64,000 nucleotides of DNA from NCBI GenBank assembly GCA_947652115.1, contig OX393566.1:25114307-25178306 (forward strand), in the 5' to 3' direction. The translations under genes were made by a program, and so were the position numbers. Under the pieces are notes generated by a model. It made no database searches and was not told where the DNA came from. It saw nothing but the letters and a program-made list of their open reading frames with translations. The stretch is from Blastomussa wellsi. Its lineage: Eukaryota > Cnidaria > Anthozoa > Scleractinia > Plerogyridae. Shown here one piece after another: positions 1 through 13,100 of the stretch (position 1 is the first letter of the stretch; every line of letters starts with the position of its first letter).

Positions 1-884
1 ACTTGAGCTAGATTATTTCCGCTTTGCAAACAGATAAATAAATTAAACAGAAATAGAAAAAGGAGAAACTGGCTGAGGAAAGTGTTTACTGGGGGTATTC
101 AGACCAAAACCATCACGGATATTTAACCCGTGAAACTGTCCGGCTTCACTTGATTAGCTCATAGCCTAACAAGTTAAAAGCGGCAAATAAAAGTTACTTT
201 TCTCAAACGTTTTTATGACTTTTATTGTGAGTTTGCTTTCATGGAATAATTAAGTTTTTATTCTTGTTTAAAAAACTAACACTTTCGAGTTTAGGCCTCT
301 CTCACTTCACAGAGGCTCAATGGCACTTCAGGTCGATTTCGTGTGAAACCCCAGACTTCGAAGGTAAATTCATAATCTGAACTCGTGGATTTTACGTTGG
401 ATTTTTCACAAGGGCCAGCAGTAATAGGGGTTTCGCGCTTTACAAACTCAGTTGACCGAATATGGAATTAACACTGGCCGTTAATCGAGTAAATTGCTTG
501 ACAATGGGCCCCAGACTAAAGTATCTTTCTATTTCATAGCTCTTAGACTTGTAACGCCTGGGTATATTAGGGTTTAAAATTCAACTATTTTTCGGACAAA
601 ACTGCCGCATTTCATAGTAGCTTGAAAAGTATATTGATCATGGAGTGCCTTTTTAATGGATTCAGCGATAGAGCTTCTTTTAATTTATGTGCAATATATA
701 TGAGGGGAGAAATAACGAATGAAATATCTGAAAAATTTCGCTTCAATCTAAAGTAAAGAAATATTCAAGGTGCAAAAAGGATCATTGCAGTTGTATTTAT
801 CGGTGCACACAAATATGCTGCCTATTTTATCAGTTTTAATTCACCACAAGTAACATCAGACATTCTTTTCAATTCCTCAACTCT

Positions 885-890
885 TTTATT
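885..890 (-). terminator. Candidate polyadenylation signal of the secreted-protein gene
   Basis: AATAAA on the minus strand about 180 bp beyond the stop codon at 1071. A related 3' flank near 3.8 kb carries a similar AT-rich stretch. Confidence 0.4.
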
Positions 891-1070
891 ACAAATAAAA
901 GAAAAATATCCCTGCAGCAAGTCAAATGAATTTCCCGATTCTTACTGTAATTAATATTTGAGCAATTTACTCGCTTTAAACTGAAGCGCGAAAAAAAATC
1001 TACTTCTACAGTTTATGCTTGAAGCTTAAGATGAGGATTTTTGAGCTTGAGGTAGCCTTGAAAACTTCAC

Positions 1071-2327
1071 TTATGATAACGTCTTGAAGATTATGAAGCC
1101 AGTTTTGGTGTTTACCGCTGCACATGATGCCTTGCTGCTACTGCTACAACTATGAAGTTGGAAGTAGTTGCTGGAATGAGCCAGCCAGGTGCTTCTGGTA
1201 TAGAACGGGTATTTCAAGCCCACCACATCACCATATTGCACTGCAGTACCGTCAACAGCGTTCTTGGAGTAGATCTGGAAAGTTGCGTATGAAAAGTACA
1301 GCCAGTACCTTCCCGTCATCGAGCTAGTCAGTCTGCAAGACAAGATATGATCCAAGATCTAAGAGCAAGTATGCAGTGAGAAGAATACCTTTATTGAGCA
1401 TTAGTTTCAATAGGTTAAAAAGTAATTCAGCAGCCATATAGTGAATTATGTACTTACGATTGTACTTGACACTTCCAAGAAGTAGACGCGGTACAACGCA
1501 ACCGGTAGTTGCTGCCATAGTACTTGGAGTAGAGCGAGACTGTATCGCCGCTGTAGATTGGCTCTCCGTGCGCCCTCCCAAAGGCAGTGATGGCAAACAT
1601 CATGGCAGTTGAACAGGAAGACCACTTAGAAGAGGCCATAAAAGTGCCGGGGCAGGTATACCAAGTGCAAGAACCTCTACAGTAAAACCACTTGGTCGAG
1701 TAGCTACTATGAGCCGATCGCAATGCAATGGTGTCACCACTGTATATGATGGGATATCTGATACCTTGAAGAGAAAACACAGAAAAATACCAAGTTTATG
1801 CAACAAGTTCCTAGCCGTTGAACATCAAACGCGGACACAAATGTTTCCCTGTTTGCCCACGCGCGCAACACTGTTGCGTACACAAATTTTGTGTCCGAGA
1901 CACAAAAAATGTTTCTGGTTTTATTCAGAAACATTTTGTGTCCGCAACAAATGTTTCCGCGTTTGCGTGCGCAACAAATCGTCATGAGCAACAATGCGTC
2001 CTCAACCATGTGTCCTCGTTTGCTACCGCCTTAAAAGCGTGATGAAATATTGTTACCACACAGTTTGCTGAAAACGCTGCACTGCAATGCAGTGAAAGCA
2101 AATTTAAGGCTTCGATAGATAACACGATTCAAGCTGTCTCTAAAAACCAAGTTTATCGAGATTATCGCTATTCTGTTTTTACCTCCAGATAAAACGACCA
2201 TAACTTCTTCTAAAGGAGCACTTATGCTCAGCTCGCTACCTGTAGAGCTTACTTTTGAATCCACGCCGACAGCTAGAAACGACGCCATGAAACACATGAC
2301 CAAAACAGCAAGCACTATATACTTCAT
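1071..2327 (-). CDS. Small secreted triple-repeat protein (three exons, unrecognised family)
   Basis: Exons on the minus strand are 2327-2183, 1764-1458 and 1332-1071; all junctions are GT-AG and phases match, giving 237 aa. The start is the Met at 2327, followed by a hydrophobic signal peptide (about residues 1-22), so the product is probably secreted. The mature part holds three repeats 63-64 residues apart, each with Tyr-x-Gly-Asp-x-Val/Ile-x-Leu (Gly-Asp at 58-59, about 121-122 and 185-186), and is rich in Cys, Ser, Tyr and Trp. The triple periodicity suggests a beta-trefoil or fascin-like fold, which is inference. I do not recognise the family and assign no function. A possible AATAAA lies at 890-885. 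Intron 1 contains an inverted-repeat insertion. Confidence 0.72.
1825..2015. repeat. Inverted-repeat insertion in intron 1 of the secreted-protein gene
   Basis: Words such as ACACAAATGTTTCC and its complement GGAAACATTTTGTGT-like blocks recur in both orientations, with repeated GTGTCCG and CGCAACA motifs. This looks like a small decayed inverted-repeat element. Exact ends were not resolved. Confidence 0.45.
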
Positions 2328-2751
2328 TTCCAAGGCTCTTGCTTAGAGGTTCGTTTCTTGTATAAAGCTCTTCGAATGTTGAATGTCGAATTCCGACTGA
2401 CTTCAAGTGTAGTTCACAGATGATGTTGTCTTGACCTTCTACATGTTCTAGGGTGAGACATGTTCGAAGAGTCCGCAAACGTGTTTTCTCCGACTCGGTT
2501 TTTTTTAAGAAACTGATTAATAACCTTTTAAAACTTCTAAATTTGAATTTAAAAAGTCTGCGCCCCGCGAGTTTTGAACTATTGGTTTGAATGGAGTACG
2601 GAAGAAGGAAAAATTGAAATACAACTAAAACGACTGGCATAAAATATACCAGATAGTGCAGATCCTGTAACTCCAATAGGACTAAAGACTTGTCCGGCTT
2701 CATTCACTTTCCGTTTTGAAAGTTGATATAAGTCGTAATAGGAATCAATCC

Positions 2752-2845
2752 GTCCGTCAGTCAGTCAATCAGCATAAATTTGTAGACAATCAATTAGTCT
2801 GCCAGTCAGTCAGTCAGTCAGTCAGTCAGTCAGTCAGTCAATCAA
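2752..2845. repeat. (CAGT)n microsatellite
   Basis: Imperfect tetranucleotide repeats of CAGT/TCAG begin near 2752. The clean run is about 2803-2840, roughly nine units. Confidence 0.9.
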
Positions 2846-3734
2846 ATGGCTATTCAATATTCTAGTCATATAGCGAAATCAGTCTCGAGTAAAGACAAAA
2901 ACGTATCTTTATTAATACACTTTTTCAACGATCATAGGAGTTTTTTGTGTTTCGTTATTTATTGAAAACAAGTTTTCTCTTCCTTTTAATTTTGTTTCTG
3001 TCGCAAGATAATTCATTAAAGGGAAAATCCAACAAAACTGATCTAGTATGTGATTTAATTTTGTTATTATTATTATTCTGGGTGAAGCCAGAGACTGATT
3101 CAGTTTGATTTTGCAGACAAATAATAACGAAGGCCACTGGGAATAATCAAAGCTGACCTCAATAGAACATCGCGGTACTATAAATTAAAGAAAGGAAAAT
3201 GAGAAATAAAACCGTTATTTTATTTCCTTGGGCACAATTTGTTATTGCGAGTCTTGCCCTCTTGAAAGAATTTGATGAGGTCTGCATAAAGACCTAAATC
3301 AGGCTCTATTTCGGAAATTTAAAAACAAATATTTTGGATACCTCGCGCCAGTAGCAGTGGATTATTTAAATACGTGCGTAAAATAAAAAAGAAGAAACGT
3401 ATGAACGTCTCTCGTCTGCGAAAAATCGCCCGTTTACGTACGAAAATTTTCGTGACAGTGGAAATATAATCCATCCTTACTCTTTTAACAAAAAGTGGAT
3501 TGTAAACTTTAGTTTTCAGACATTTCTGTTAGCATTACGTCAACGAAAACCGAAAAAATACAGTAAAGGGCAGAGCTATCTGGTTCTTTTCATAATCATA
3601 GTTCTTTTCCTGTCCTTTTTGGAAGGTATTTCTGTCTGTTTAATGAAAAACTGACTCGGAGTGATCTCGCGTACATTGTTGTTACTATTTTAAGGGACTA
3701 TTAAAGGAAGAAAAATCACAAGTTGGCCCAATCT

Positions 3735-4020
3735 TCTCTAGATCACATTCACAAGTAATATCGCACATTCTTTTCACTTATTCAACAGCTTTTATTTGAC
3801 TAAAAACAATACAAACCCTTTACAAGAATTTAAACAAATTTCCCCGAAGCCTAAATTGAGCATTTTACTTATTTAACTTTGACGCCAAAAAAATTACTTC
3901 CGTACATTTTATGCTTGAATATATAACAACTTGCTCCAGCTGCTCCGCCTATTTGTGGAATGAACGGGTTTCTTACTTTAACAATAGTCGCAGTTCCCTG
4001 CTAGCAGAGGCTCTTTTCGA
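3735..4020 (-). pseudogene. Decayed duplicate of the 3' end and flank of the secreted-protein gene
   Basis: Positions 3735-3935 resemble 835-1020 in the same order: a CACATTCTTTTC-like block, TTCAACAGCTTTTATT, GAGCATTTTACT and TTTATGCTTGAA. The block at 840-1020 is the 3' flank of the secreted-protein gene. Beyond it, 3935-4020 has weak similarity to the last coding exon on the minus strand (around AAACCCGTTC), with no intact open frame. It is probably what is left of a tandem gene duplicate; only the flank similarity is clear. Confidence 0.4.
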
Positions 4021-4954
4021 TTAAATTTTCCGCAAATTGAAATTAATCAGATACAAATTTGCGTTGGTGCTATTTATATCGTGCAGCATTTTAATTATTA
4101 TTTAGCGTTATAATATACATAGGATTTTCTACGAAGAAATTCACCACAAAATTCTGACTCAAGCTGTAAAAATTGTCGACTGAGGAAGCTTCTAAGTTCG
4201 AGAGGAAAGTAGAAGAAGCGAAATTAAATTACTTCAGTTTATCGATCATGCGTGTTTTGTTGTTTTTACTTGCGCCGTATAAAATCTATATCATAAAGTA
4301 AATTAAGAAACCTAAACCAAGTATTATATTGTCATGGGCATTTGAGAACTTCCCTAGCCCTAACACAATAGAGTTTCGTGGTATCGAGACCCAATGAAAT
4401 TAGAGTTTCCCAATTGAGAGCTTCATGACAACTGGAGAACACTCGAGACTTGTAGAAACACTCGCCAACGGCTCGTGTTTTCTACATTTCCCTCGTGTTC
4501 TCAAATGCCCGTCGTGTTTTATGACTGTATAGTACATGGCTTAGGCTTCTTCATTTGTTAATTACGTTGCCGAACGTTCAGCAGCAAATATTTAGCAACG
4601 AAAAACGACTGAAAAAAACAGGTCAGATATCTATTTACCTTCCTTTAGTGACGTCGAGTGAGCGGGGCAAGGGGGTGCGTCAAATCAGAATTTCAATTCA
4701 CGCTAATTTAAATTCTTTTTGATGTTCTGATTTTTATTGAAATTGATCAAAAAGTATAGTTATGGCTGAGCACAGTCTAAAACTTGAATATTAGCAGAGG
4801 CTATTTTTACCATAAAACATCTCACAAAACAAACATCTAATGAAAGAATCGGATAATTTTTCGTTATTAGCCTTAGTAATAATTTTTGTGCAGAAATGGG
4901 GGCAACCATCTTTTTTGGAAGTCTTCGCTTCGATTCGTTGTCAGAGCAACTGAT

Positions 4955-5104
4955 TACAACATGCGTGACGTCATTTGTAATTTTCAAAATGGAGGACGAA
5001 GGACCGTGATAATGGATCGAGGAGCCGGAGACTGTGAGAAACTTTAAGTTCGTTAGTTGAAGAGGCTTTTGGGCACGTTTCTTAGCTATAATGACGAAAA
5101 TAAG
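4955..5104 (+). promoter_or_regulatory. Candidate promoter and 5' leader exon of the TRPM gene
   Basis: A full CRE (TGACGTCA, 4966-4973) is followed by a YY1-like AAAATGGAGG (about 4986-4995). A good donor, ATAAG|GTAAGG, ends at 5104. If this exon is spliced to an acceptor at about 7112, it adds an ATG near 5091 whose short frame ends just before the main ATG at 7156. Assignment to the TRPM gene rests on position and orientation only. Confidence 0.4.
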
Positions 5105-5545
5105 GTAAGGTGATCTTTTAAAATTGTTAAGGTTGTGATGTGATGACGTTGGTTGTATTGTTTGTACTCTTGAGTGCAGCATTCGAATTTCGATCGAATT
5201 GAATCAATGTTCGCTCCATGTTTATGGCCAACACTTAGAACGCTCATTTCAAGCTTCCAGCCAGGCTAAAAAATGGAAAGAGGAATGGAATTATTTAGAA
5301 GGCTCAAGAAAACGAAAACTTCAGCTTTTTCGGTCTCAAATGTTTTAATCAATTCTCGTTTCACCTGTGTATATGCATGTAGTTCATGTATGATGCCACA
5401 TTAGAGTTAAATCATAGCTTAATTGCTTAATGTTAAAAGAGGAAATCTTAAGCTGAAACAGTTTTTCAGCTTTCGATGAGCGATGATTTCTGGTATGATT
5501 GAATGTATCGCTATAAGCTTAGTTACCAGTTATGATATAAAAATT

Positions 5546-6442
5546 ATGCACCAGTCATTTGAAACCCCTGCACCCCTCCCCCCCATTGGGGGATACCCGG
5601 GGCAAACCGGGGGTTTTCACTCGATTTAAACAATGCGAGGGCTGAGGGTGGGAGGGGGGTGGTTTGGCAGGGAAAAATTTCACTTGTGGTTTGCGACTGG
5701 GTGCCAATGTTCACACAAAACATGGAGGCTGAACAACTAATGAAAAAGGCATGTTTGCCTAAACAGTGGTCTGCTTTGGGTGCAGTATTGAGGGGGGAGA
5801 ACCCTAACTACAAAACAGTTGCTATCGGTGACTTCAAACCATCACATGTTGGGTTCCCTTTCAATCCTGGGATAAGTTTTTTGGGAAATTTATCTGCATA
5901 AATCCATACAACAGATTTTGCATCTGAGTGCACTCTATCCATTGGCTTTGGTTTCATCCGAGAAAGATGTAAGCTGTGCAAGTTTTAGCGTTTATGTGTT
6001 CTGGTCATGTGACTTTCCAAATATGGTCAAAACTGCCAAAAGTGAAGTGAGCCTCCAATAGAACAAGCACGGCAAAAAATGATTGATAGGGAACCCAAGA
6101 TGTGATGGTTAGAAGTCATCTAAAGTTAGGGGTCTCCCCCTTAATACAAGTGATTTTTTTATTCTGTTTTTCAGTATATACTGCAAAAAATAAAACGAAG
6201 AGGAAAGGAAACAAATAAGTAACTTTGACTGCAGTGCTATGAAAAAATCCTGTGAAAGCTCCAGTTGTTAAAAAAAAAATTATAATCTATTTAACAAATT
6301 GTGTTTAGAGGGCGGGGGGAGTTCACTCTGAATTTTTTCCCCACAAGCCGGGGCTTTCACTGTGTTTCACTGACAGTAAAAGTGAATGCCCCGGGTATCC
6401 CCCCAATGGGAGGGCGGCAGGGGTTTCACATGACTGGTGCAT
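5546..6442. mobile_element. Non-autonomous DNA transposon with ~58-bp terminal inverted repeats
   Basis: The left end (5546-5604, starting ATGCACCAGTCAT) is the inverted match of the right end (6385-6442), including the G/C-rich GATACCCGGGGCA block. The internal frame at 5659-5901 does not look like a transposase. It lies upstream of the TRPM start codon. The target duplication was not resolved. Confidence 0.7.
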
Positions 6443-7155
6443 TATATCATTTAGGGCCAGTTTACATGGATTTTTACCATGTATAAATAAAGTTAATGTA
6501 TGTATGTGTGAGGACAGACATGCTTTATTTGGAGTCTTATACAATAAACCCATGTGGGTGAGGGCGGCGGGGTTGGGGATATCCTGCCTGTCCATAAAAT
6601 CTGACAGGGATAACCTGCATAGCCGGGGTGGCGTTTTGCAATGTAAATGCTTCACCTACATGTACCTGCAGTCGGTCATGTTACATGTGAAAGTGCACCA
6701 AATGCGACTACAACAACATGGCTGCTGATAACAAGAGCCACAGCATTGAAACGTTGAAGCAAGAGCTGCTAGTGAAAGCAGAAGAATGGCCAAAATACAT
6801 TCATTTGCCCACCTTTTTGCATGTTTATATGCTTTTTGGGAACTCTAGATTTTAACTGATTGCTATAATATTGCTTTGCCCTTTTTCCTGGAGTTTTGTT
6901 TTCTATGAGATTTTCACTTTGTGCCAAATCTTTTGTCATCATATAAATAGGATTTGCACCAGGAAGTTTATTTATTTTTATTTATTTTTTATTTGCCACA
7001 CTAATTACAAAAATATAGGAAAAGAAGAGAAAAAAAAAAGAAGTGGCGAGGAGACCTAACAGAAACTATAGGACTTCTACTGACAGTGAGCATTTTTCAA
7101 TTTATTTTCACAGATCGAAACATTTAGCAGCTCATTTTAAATCTTCATTCTGAAG

Positions 7156-10100
7156 ATGTTGGGTTTAAAACCCAGTAACAAAGTTCAGTCAATCAGTTCT
7201 GTGAGTTTAGCTGGACTTCCTACAGAAGCGCTGATCCTCCAAGGCTCTAATCGCCGCTCATCCAAAGGGTCGCTGTCTGGCTCACTAGCAGGATTTGAAC
7301 AGCTAGAGGTAAAGGGTTTTTTTTATGAATTGATACCACCTTAAAGTTCTATTTATAGAGCGTTTTCACTCGCGTGACCAAAACAATAAATCTAAAACCA
7401 TTCAGTGGACTGAAACTACGATGTTATAGAAGATAAATAAAGAAAACACTTCTCCAGGTTTCAGGCGTGTGCGTTATTCCAAACTTCAGATGTTCGTCAA
7501 AATGTTTCGCACAAATTTAATGAGCCCAGTATGGAGCCGCCATATTGGTGTACCTCAGTGGAACACCAACATGGCGGCTGGAAATAGAGTAAACATCTGG
7601 AGTTTACTTCGGTTATCAAAAATGACTGGTTACCTGTTCTGAACAAACAAATATTCATAATTTTATTTCTTGAAATGAAGTTAATGTCAATTTTATACAT
7701 TGAAGTAAAGGGGAACACATTTTATAGATGAGAAGTTTATTGTAATAAGTATTGTCTAAATTATTTTCTGTATACCATCTGTCTCGGGAAACAATGAACA
7801 TGCGTGCCTTTTTATAACTGTAAGGAAATATAAAATTAACAGTTCTGATGGTAAATTTCAGTTTCTAGCAGTAAATGGCAGTAGAAAGTTTTCATCTTCC
7901 TCAGCTTTAATGAAAGTAAGTATTAACATTTAAACAGAACTTACTACTGGTAATTAAAAACACTATTAACTATATCAAAAGACCCAACAGATACTTGAGT
8001 TAAATTTATATAAGGTTTTATACAATTATCATCTACTTGACTGAATACGAATGACGTAATAAATGTTTAACATAAAAGTGATACTTTCTTAGTTGCACAT
8101 TTAACCAAGGATGATTCGGATTTAGCCAGCAATACTAAAATTTTTATAAACAATTGCAGCAAGACTTGAGCACACAATGTAACAGTGCACTTCAAAAACT
8201 TATATATCCATTCAAAAATAACTTTATTTTGTCAACATCTTCTAAAAGTTGCAACTCTTTTGACATTCTACATTGTAAGTTAATTATAAGGAGTGTTTAT
8301 TGGCCGATCAAAGATGGCAATGCGATGTTGTAATCTTCCACAATAAATTTGCATTATTATAAAGTTATAAATTAAATAGACAACACTTGAAGGGAACATT
8401 GAAAATTATTAAACCAGAAATTCTCTGAAATAATTATTTTCTATAAGTTAAATATTAAAATCAAAATGACTGTGGAACATTTGTTGGAAGATAGCCATAT
8501 GTACACATTAAGAATTCAAAGGGGACAGACCACAATCTCAATGTTGGCTCCTGTAAAAAATATCATGTCAAAATACATGTCACATCAGGGACGTTTGTCA
8601 CTACTGGTTGATCACGAAGTAGCGCATAGAAACATTTTGCTTCTTTGCTAAAAACTTTGATGAAGGTTAACTGTCTAGTGGTCTTATTTAAACTACTGTT
8701 AATAACTAGGTACGTTTGGCTGAATTTTATCCAGGGAGTGTTCAGTTGAAGTTAAACTCTCAGTGCGTAGAATGAGGTGTGGTGAATGGTAACTGTGAGA
8801 CTTTGCGAGATGGCGAGACTAGCACTTTTCTCTGGGGGACCAAGACTTTTAAGATTTTGGATTGCGAGACCGGGATTGAGACAGCTTTGCAAAAAAAAAA
8901 GACCTTCAGCACAGCTCAAAAAACAAGACTGTGAGACCCGTGAAATTTGAGTAAAATATTGCGGAGACCAGGATATACTAGCCCGGAGGTCATTTCCACT
9001 AGCCCGAAATAATTCTCAGAAGTGTGATGCATGAATGAGTTAATTCGTAAAAACTAGCCCAATGGCAAAATCCACTAGCCCTTGGCTATTGGACACCCTT
9101 ATTTTTTCAGGGACCATTTGCCACCCCTAACATGTTAACCTCACTCAACCCTTTTACTGTGCATGATGAAGTATTGGTCCTTGTAACTCTGAACATCTAA
9201 TACCATTATATCATAAAATAACATAATGAAGTACATTTTTTAAATTAAAATTGTTAAAATAAAAAAACATCAAGAACCAGTCGCACTGTAGAACAGATAA
9301 AATAGTAGTTGATTAATTTCAGATCTGTTGTCTTTTTTTGAGGAAGAGTACAGTGAGTTGTTTTCAACAACTAGCTGAAGAAGCAAAATTAAAATATAGA
9401 TTGTTTTCACATGACGTCATGGCGGCCACGTTGGTGGACTAGAACAATAGACTTTCTCCCCTTTGGGAACTAAACTTTATTTTTATGCAAATTTTGTGCA
9501 TCAATTTTGTATTGTTTAGTCCACCAAAGTGGGGCAAGCAGCACCTAATTGAAGCGGCAATACCATTGGGCATTGAAACAATAGAGAACACTCCTAAACA
9601 AAGCCTCTAGCCCTGATAACAAAGAAGTCTATTGTTAAGGAGAACAAATGAAAAAATATGTTCATGTGAGGTGCTGGACTACTCACCAAAGTGGCCGCCT
9701 TATCATGTGAGTGAAAACCATCTATTGGTGTTACTGAACATTGCATGTATCCCATATATGAACTGCTGCCATCTGGTGCACAAAAACTGCAAAAATAATT
9801 TTTCCTGGTGCAAAACTGGAGCTTAAAAGGGCTTTATTGTATAATTTAAGGTCAAGTTACTTCTCTTTAAAATTTTACAGAAAATATTGGTCAAAATTTT
9901 CAGCCATTTAACCGTCTTAACTTTTTGAAAAAGATGCAAAATTAAAATTGAAGTAAAAGGAAAAAGAACTTTATGTAGAATTCAAAGTTAGGGTTTTAAT
10001 CCAGGGAAACTTCAAATTTATTTATAGTAAACCATTTCTATCTTGCTCTAAACTGGAAAAATCCTAGTTCAAAAACAGCTTGTGATCATACTCATCTCTA

Positions 10101-13100
10101 TGACTTCCATTGTTTTCATTTGTTTTTTTTTGGTGTCATGGATGAGAAACCTAGCTTTAAAAGGTGTTCACAGCAGATGTTAAAATTGACAGAATAAATT
10201 TATAGTTTAGCACTGAAAGAAAAATGAGAATTATGACGCCTTTGTACATGTATGTATATACATGTCAGGGCTTATATTTTTAATATAATTTATTAAGTAA
10301 TAAAAATACATATTTTTTTCTGTTGCAAAGGTCTTGAGAAACATCTTCCTCTGGAAAATTTTCAAGGGGATTTTGAATAAATTAAACTTGAATTCTTTGA
10401 TATGCAAATTTGAAAGGTTTTCCTTGAGTAGTTAACTCGTGTCAATAGTTTTGTGTTTTGCACGCTTCAGATGATACCAACAATAATGGTTTTAAGGTGT
10501 TGTGAATCTTGTTGCTTGGTTCAAAAGCTTGTGAGATAATTGGGACTGAAGATATAAAATGCACAGAAGACAGAAAAAATATATGCAACCTTGAACTTCT
10601 GTAGCAAGTTTGTTATATGACATGGTGTTTTAAAAATGAAAGATTCATTCTCGCCTCTCTATGAGCTTGACTCGCATGGAAGTAAAGTTTCTCTTAAGAA
10701 ATTTGGACAACAGTGGGTGAGTAAAGATTATAGTGTTGATTTTTGTTATTCACTTTTACCTTCAGTTAAAAGTTGTAATGTCTCAGCCATTTTCAGTGTT
10801 AAATATTGCAGGTTTTCAATAATTCAAAAGTTTGTTAACTTCAGAGGTAACACAAAATACTGTCACTTAATATTAACTTTCCAGAAACATGGTCATTGTG
10901 TAACTTGCCCAGGGGGGGTACTCAAAATAATACATGACGGGGGGGTCCGACGGAGCCTCGTACTGCAAACCCAAAAAAATACACGACCCTGAAATTTTAG
11001 ACCCCAAAAAATACATGGCACAAAATTTCATACCCAAAAAAATACACGACTTTAAGACCTCAATTTGGATTTATTCAATCAAACAGAACCTTCTAATGCA
11101 CAATTTTGCACCTATAAGCTAATGAAATTGATATGTCCGTTAGTGTCTCTTCAAGTCACTGGAGAACCTTTCAATGATCCTGGAGGTCGTTGGCGTGTCG
11201 GGGGAGGAATAAATGTTCCAGTGGAGGTCACATTCAAGACGAGCAGAATCCGAGCTAAGAAAATTGAGCGCGCTCTAAAGCAAAAGGGATTACACGTGCA
11301 AGTAATGATAAACCGTGGTGATGCACAGCTCCCGGGGAGCAGCTCAAGTGACACGAAAGACTTTGATGGACATCATTTAAATGAGTCATAGAGAAAAGAG
11401 AAATAAACAAGATTGCAAATTACATTGTATTGTCTTCTTTATACTATTAACAAAATATTTCGAATGAATATTTTTCTGATCTACTGATCGCGACAAAATT
11501 TATAACCCAAAAAAATACACAATTTTTTTCAAGACCCAAAAAAATACGTGACAGATTTTTCGACCCAAAAAAATACCGAGCATGTAAATTTTAACCCCAA
11601 AAAAATACGTCGGACCCCCCCGTCATGAATATTTTGAGTACCCCCCCTGGGGTAACTTGACACTTTAAGTTCTTGTGATAAATAACAATAAGCATTACAG
11701 AACAGGAATGATGAATTTTGGGCAGCAATTTTACTAGTTTCAATTTTTCAGGCCCTGATATATATAAATACGGTATACACAAAATTTTAACTGTCTGAGC
11801 TGGTTACATACTGAGTTGTTTTGGTGTTTTCAGGAAATTTTGCATGTTAACATTTGATCATGAACACGTTTTAACTTGTGACTTTCAAGGGTTATTTTTT
11901 ATTAAATTGGGTTGACAGTGAGGAATAAAGTTTTTACTTGTGGATTTCAAGGGTTAATTTTTTGCTAAATTGGGTTGATGATAAGGAATGATTTTCAAGT
12001 GTCATGTTACCTGTTATTAAATTGAGACAGAGTGTATTTTGTTCTTAAATCTGTGCATTACACTTAAAAAATACAATGTGAAATACTGACTTTTGATGTC
12101 GGTATTCCATCATATTATTGATATCAAACAATTATTGCATGAGGTTTTCAATGATAATTATCAAAATATTCAAAAGTGATTTCAGTTCAATTTTATCTCC
12201 ACACACAATTATTATTTGCAGAAGTTATACACTAACAAAGAATACATTTAATATATAGATAAGAGAATGACAAAAAGTAAATTAACTTTAATTTATAATT
12301 TATTGAAAATAGCCTGGAGGTCATTAAAGTTAAATTGTGCTGGAACTTTGATTATTCTGAATATCACAAAAACTGAATCCAATAATTGTTATATACTATA
12401 GACCAATTCGGCTAACGTGTTTAAATCCTTGTTGCTACCCAATTCAGGTCATGCGATGATTTATTTGGGAGGTTACAATTGTGCAATTTGTCATACACAA
12501 CTGATTGCATGCAAGTACATGTATGTATGAACAACAAAATTGTAATTTGCCTTCATATATTCTGCATCTACCAGTACATTTATCCAACTTTTTCTGTGTT
12601 TTATTGTTGGAAATTTGATCAATATGTGTGTAACATTTGCTGCTTCACATATCACATTATTTTTTCTTATCCTTTTAAAATTCTATTTTAGAAAAGCAAG
12701 AAGTCATGGATTGCTGGCAATTTTCAACGACGGGAGTGCATTAAAATTGTGAGGGATGAGAAGAGAACCACCTCAGAAGAGTAAGAGCCCATGAAAAATT
12801 ATACAATGATTATAATAGTGTGTGGATAAGATTATAATGATTATTAAAGGTCCATTGTCACAGTAATGTGCATGTGCAGTCTTAATTAGCACAGAAAGTG
12901 TTTTAACCAATAGAAACTTGGCAAGTTTGCGCACCGCATGCTGCCATGAACCACCATGGCCTTCTGCAATTGTTTTGGAGTTTTCACGTGCGCTCGAACA
13001 TCTCTTTGTTTAACTTCATTCAGTCATCTTAGCCGCTTTGTGTATTACCCTTCGAGAACATCATATTTCCTGTAATGTTCATATGAAAATCCAAGTGAGA

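Noticed and set aside
2236..2703. 155-codon minus-strand frame upstream of the secreted-protein start
   Set aside because: No family resemblance, composition like AT-rich spacer, and it overlaps the signal-peptide exon in another frame.
10636..10716. TRPM exon starting at the ATG at 10636
   Set aside because: The upstream exon ends in phase 0 and no acceptor precedes this ATG; an acceptor after a pyrimidine tract at 10665 fits the phase on both sides.
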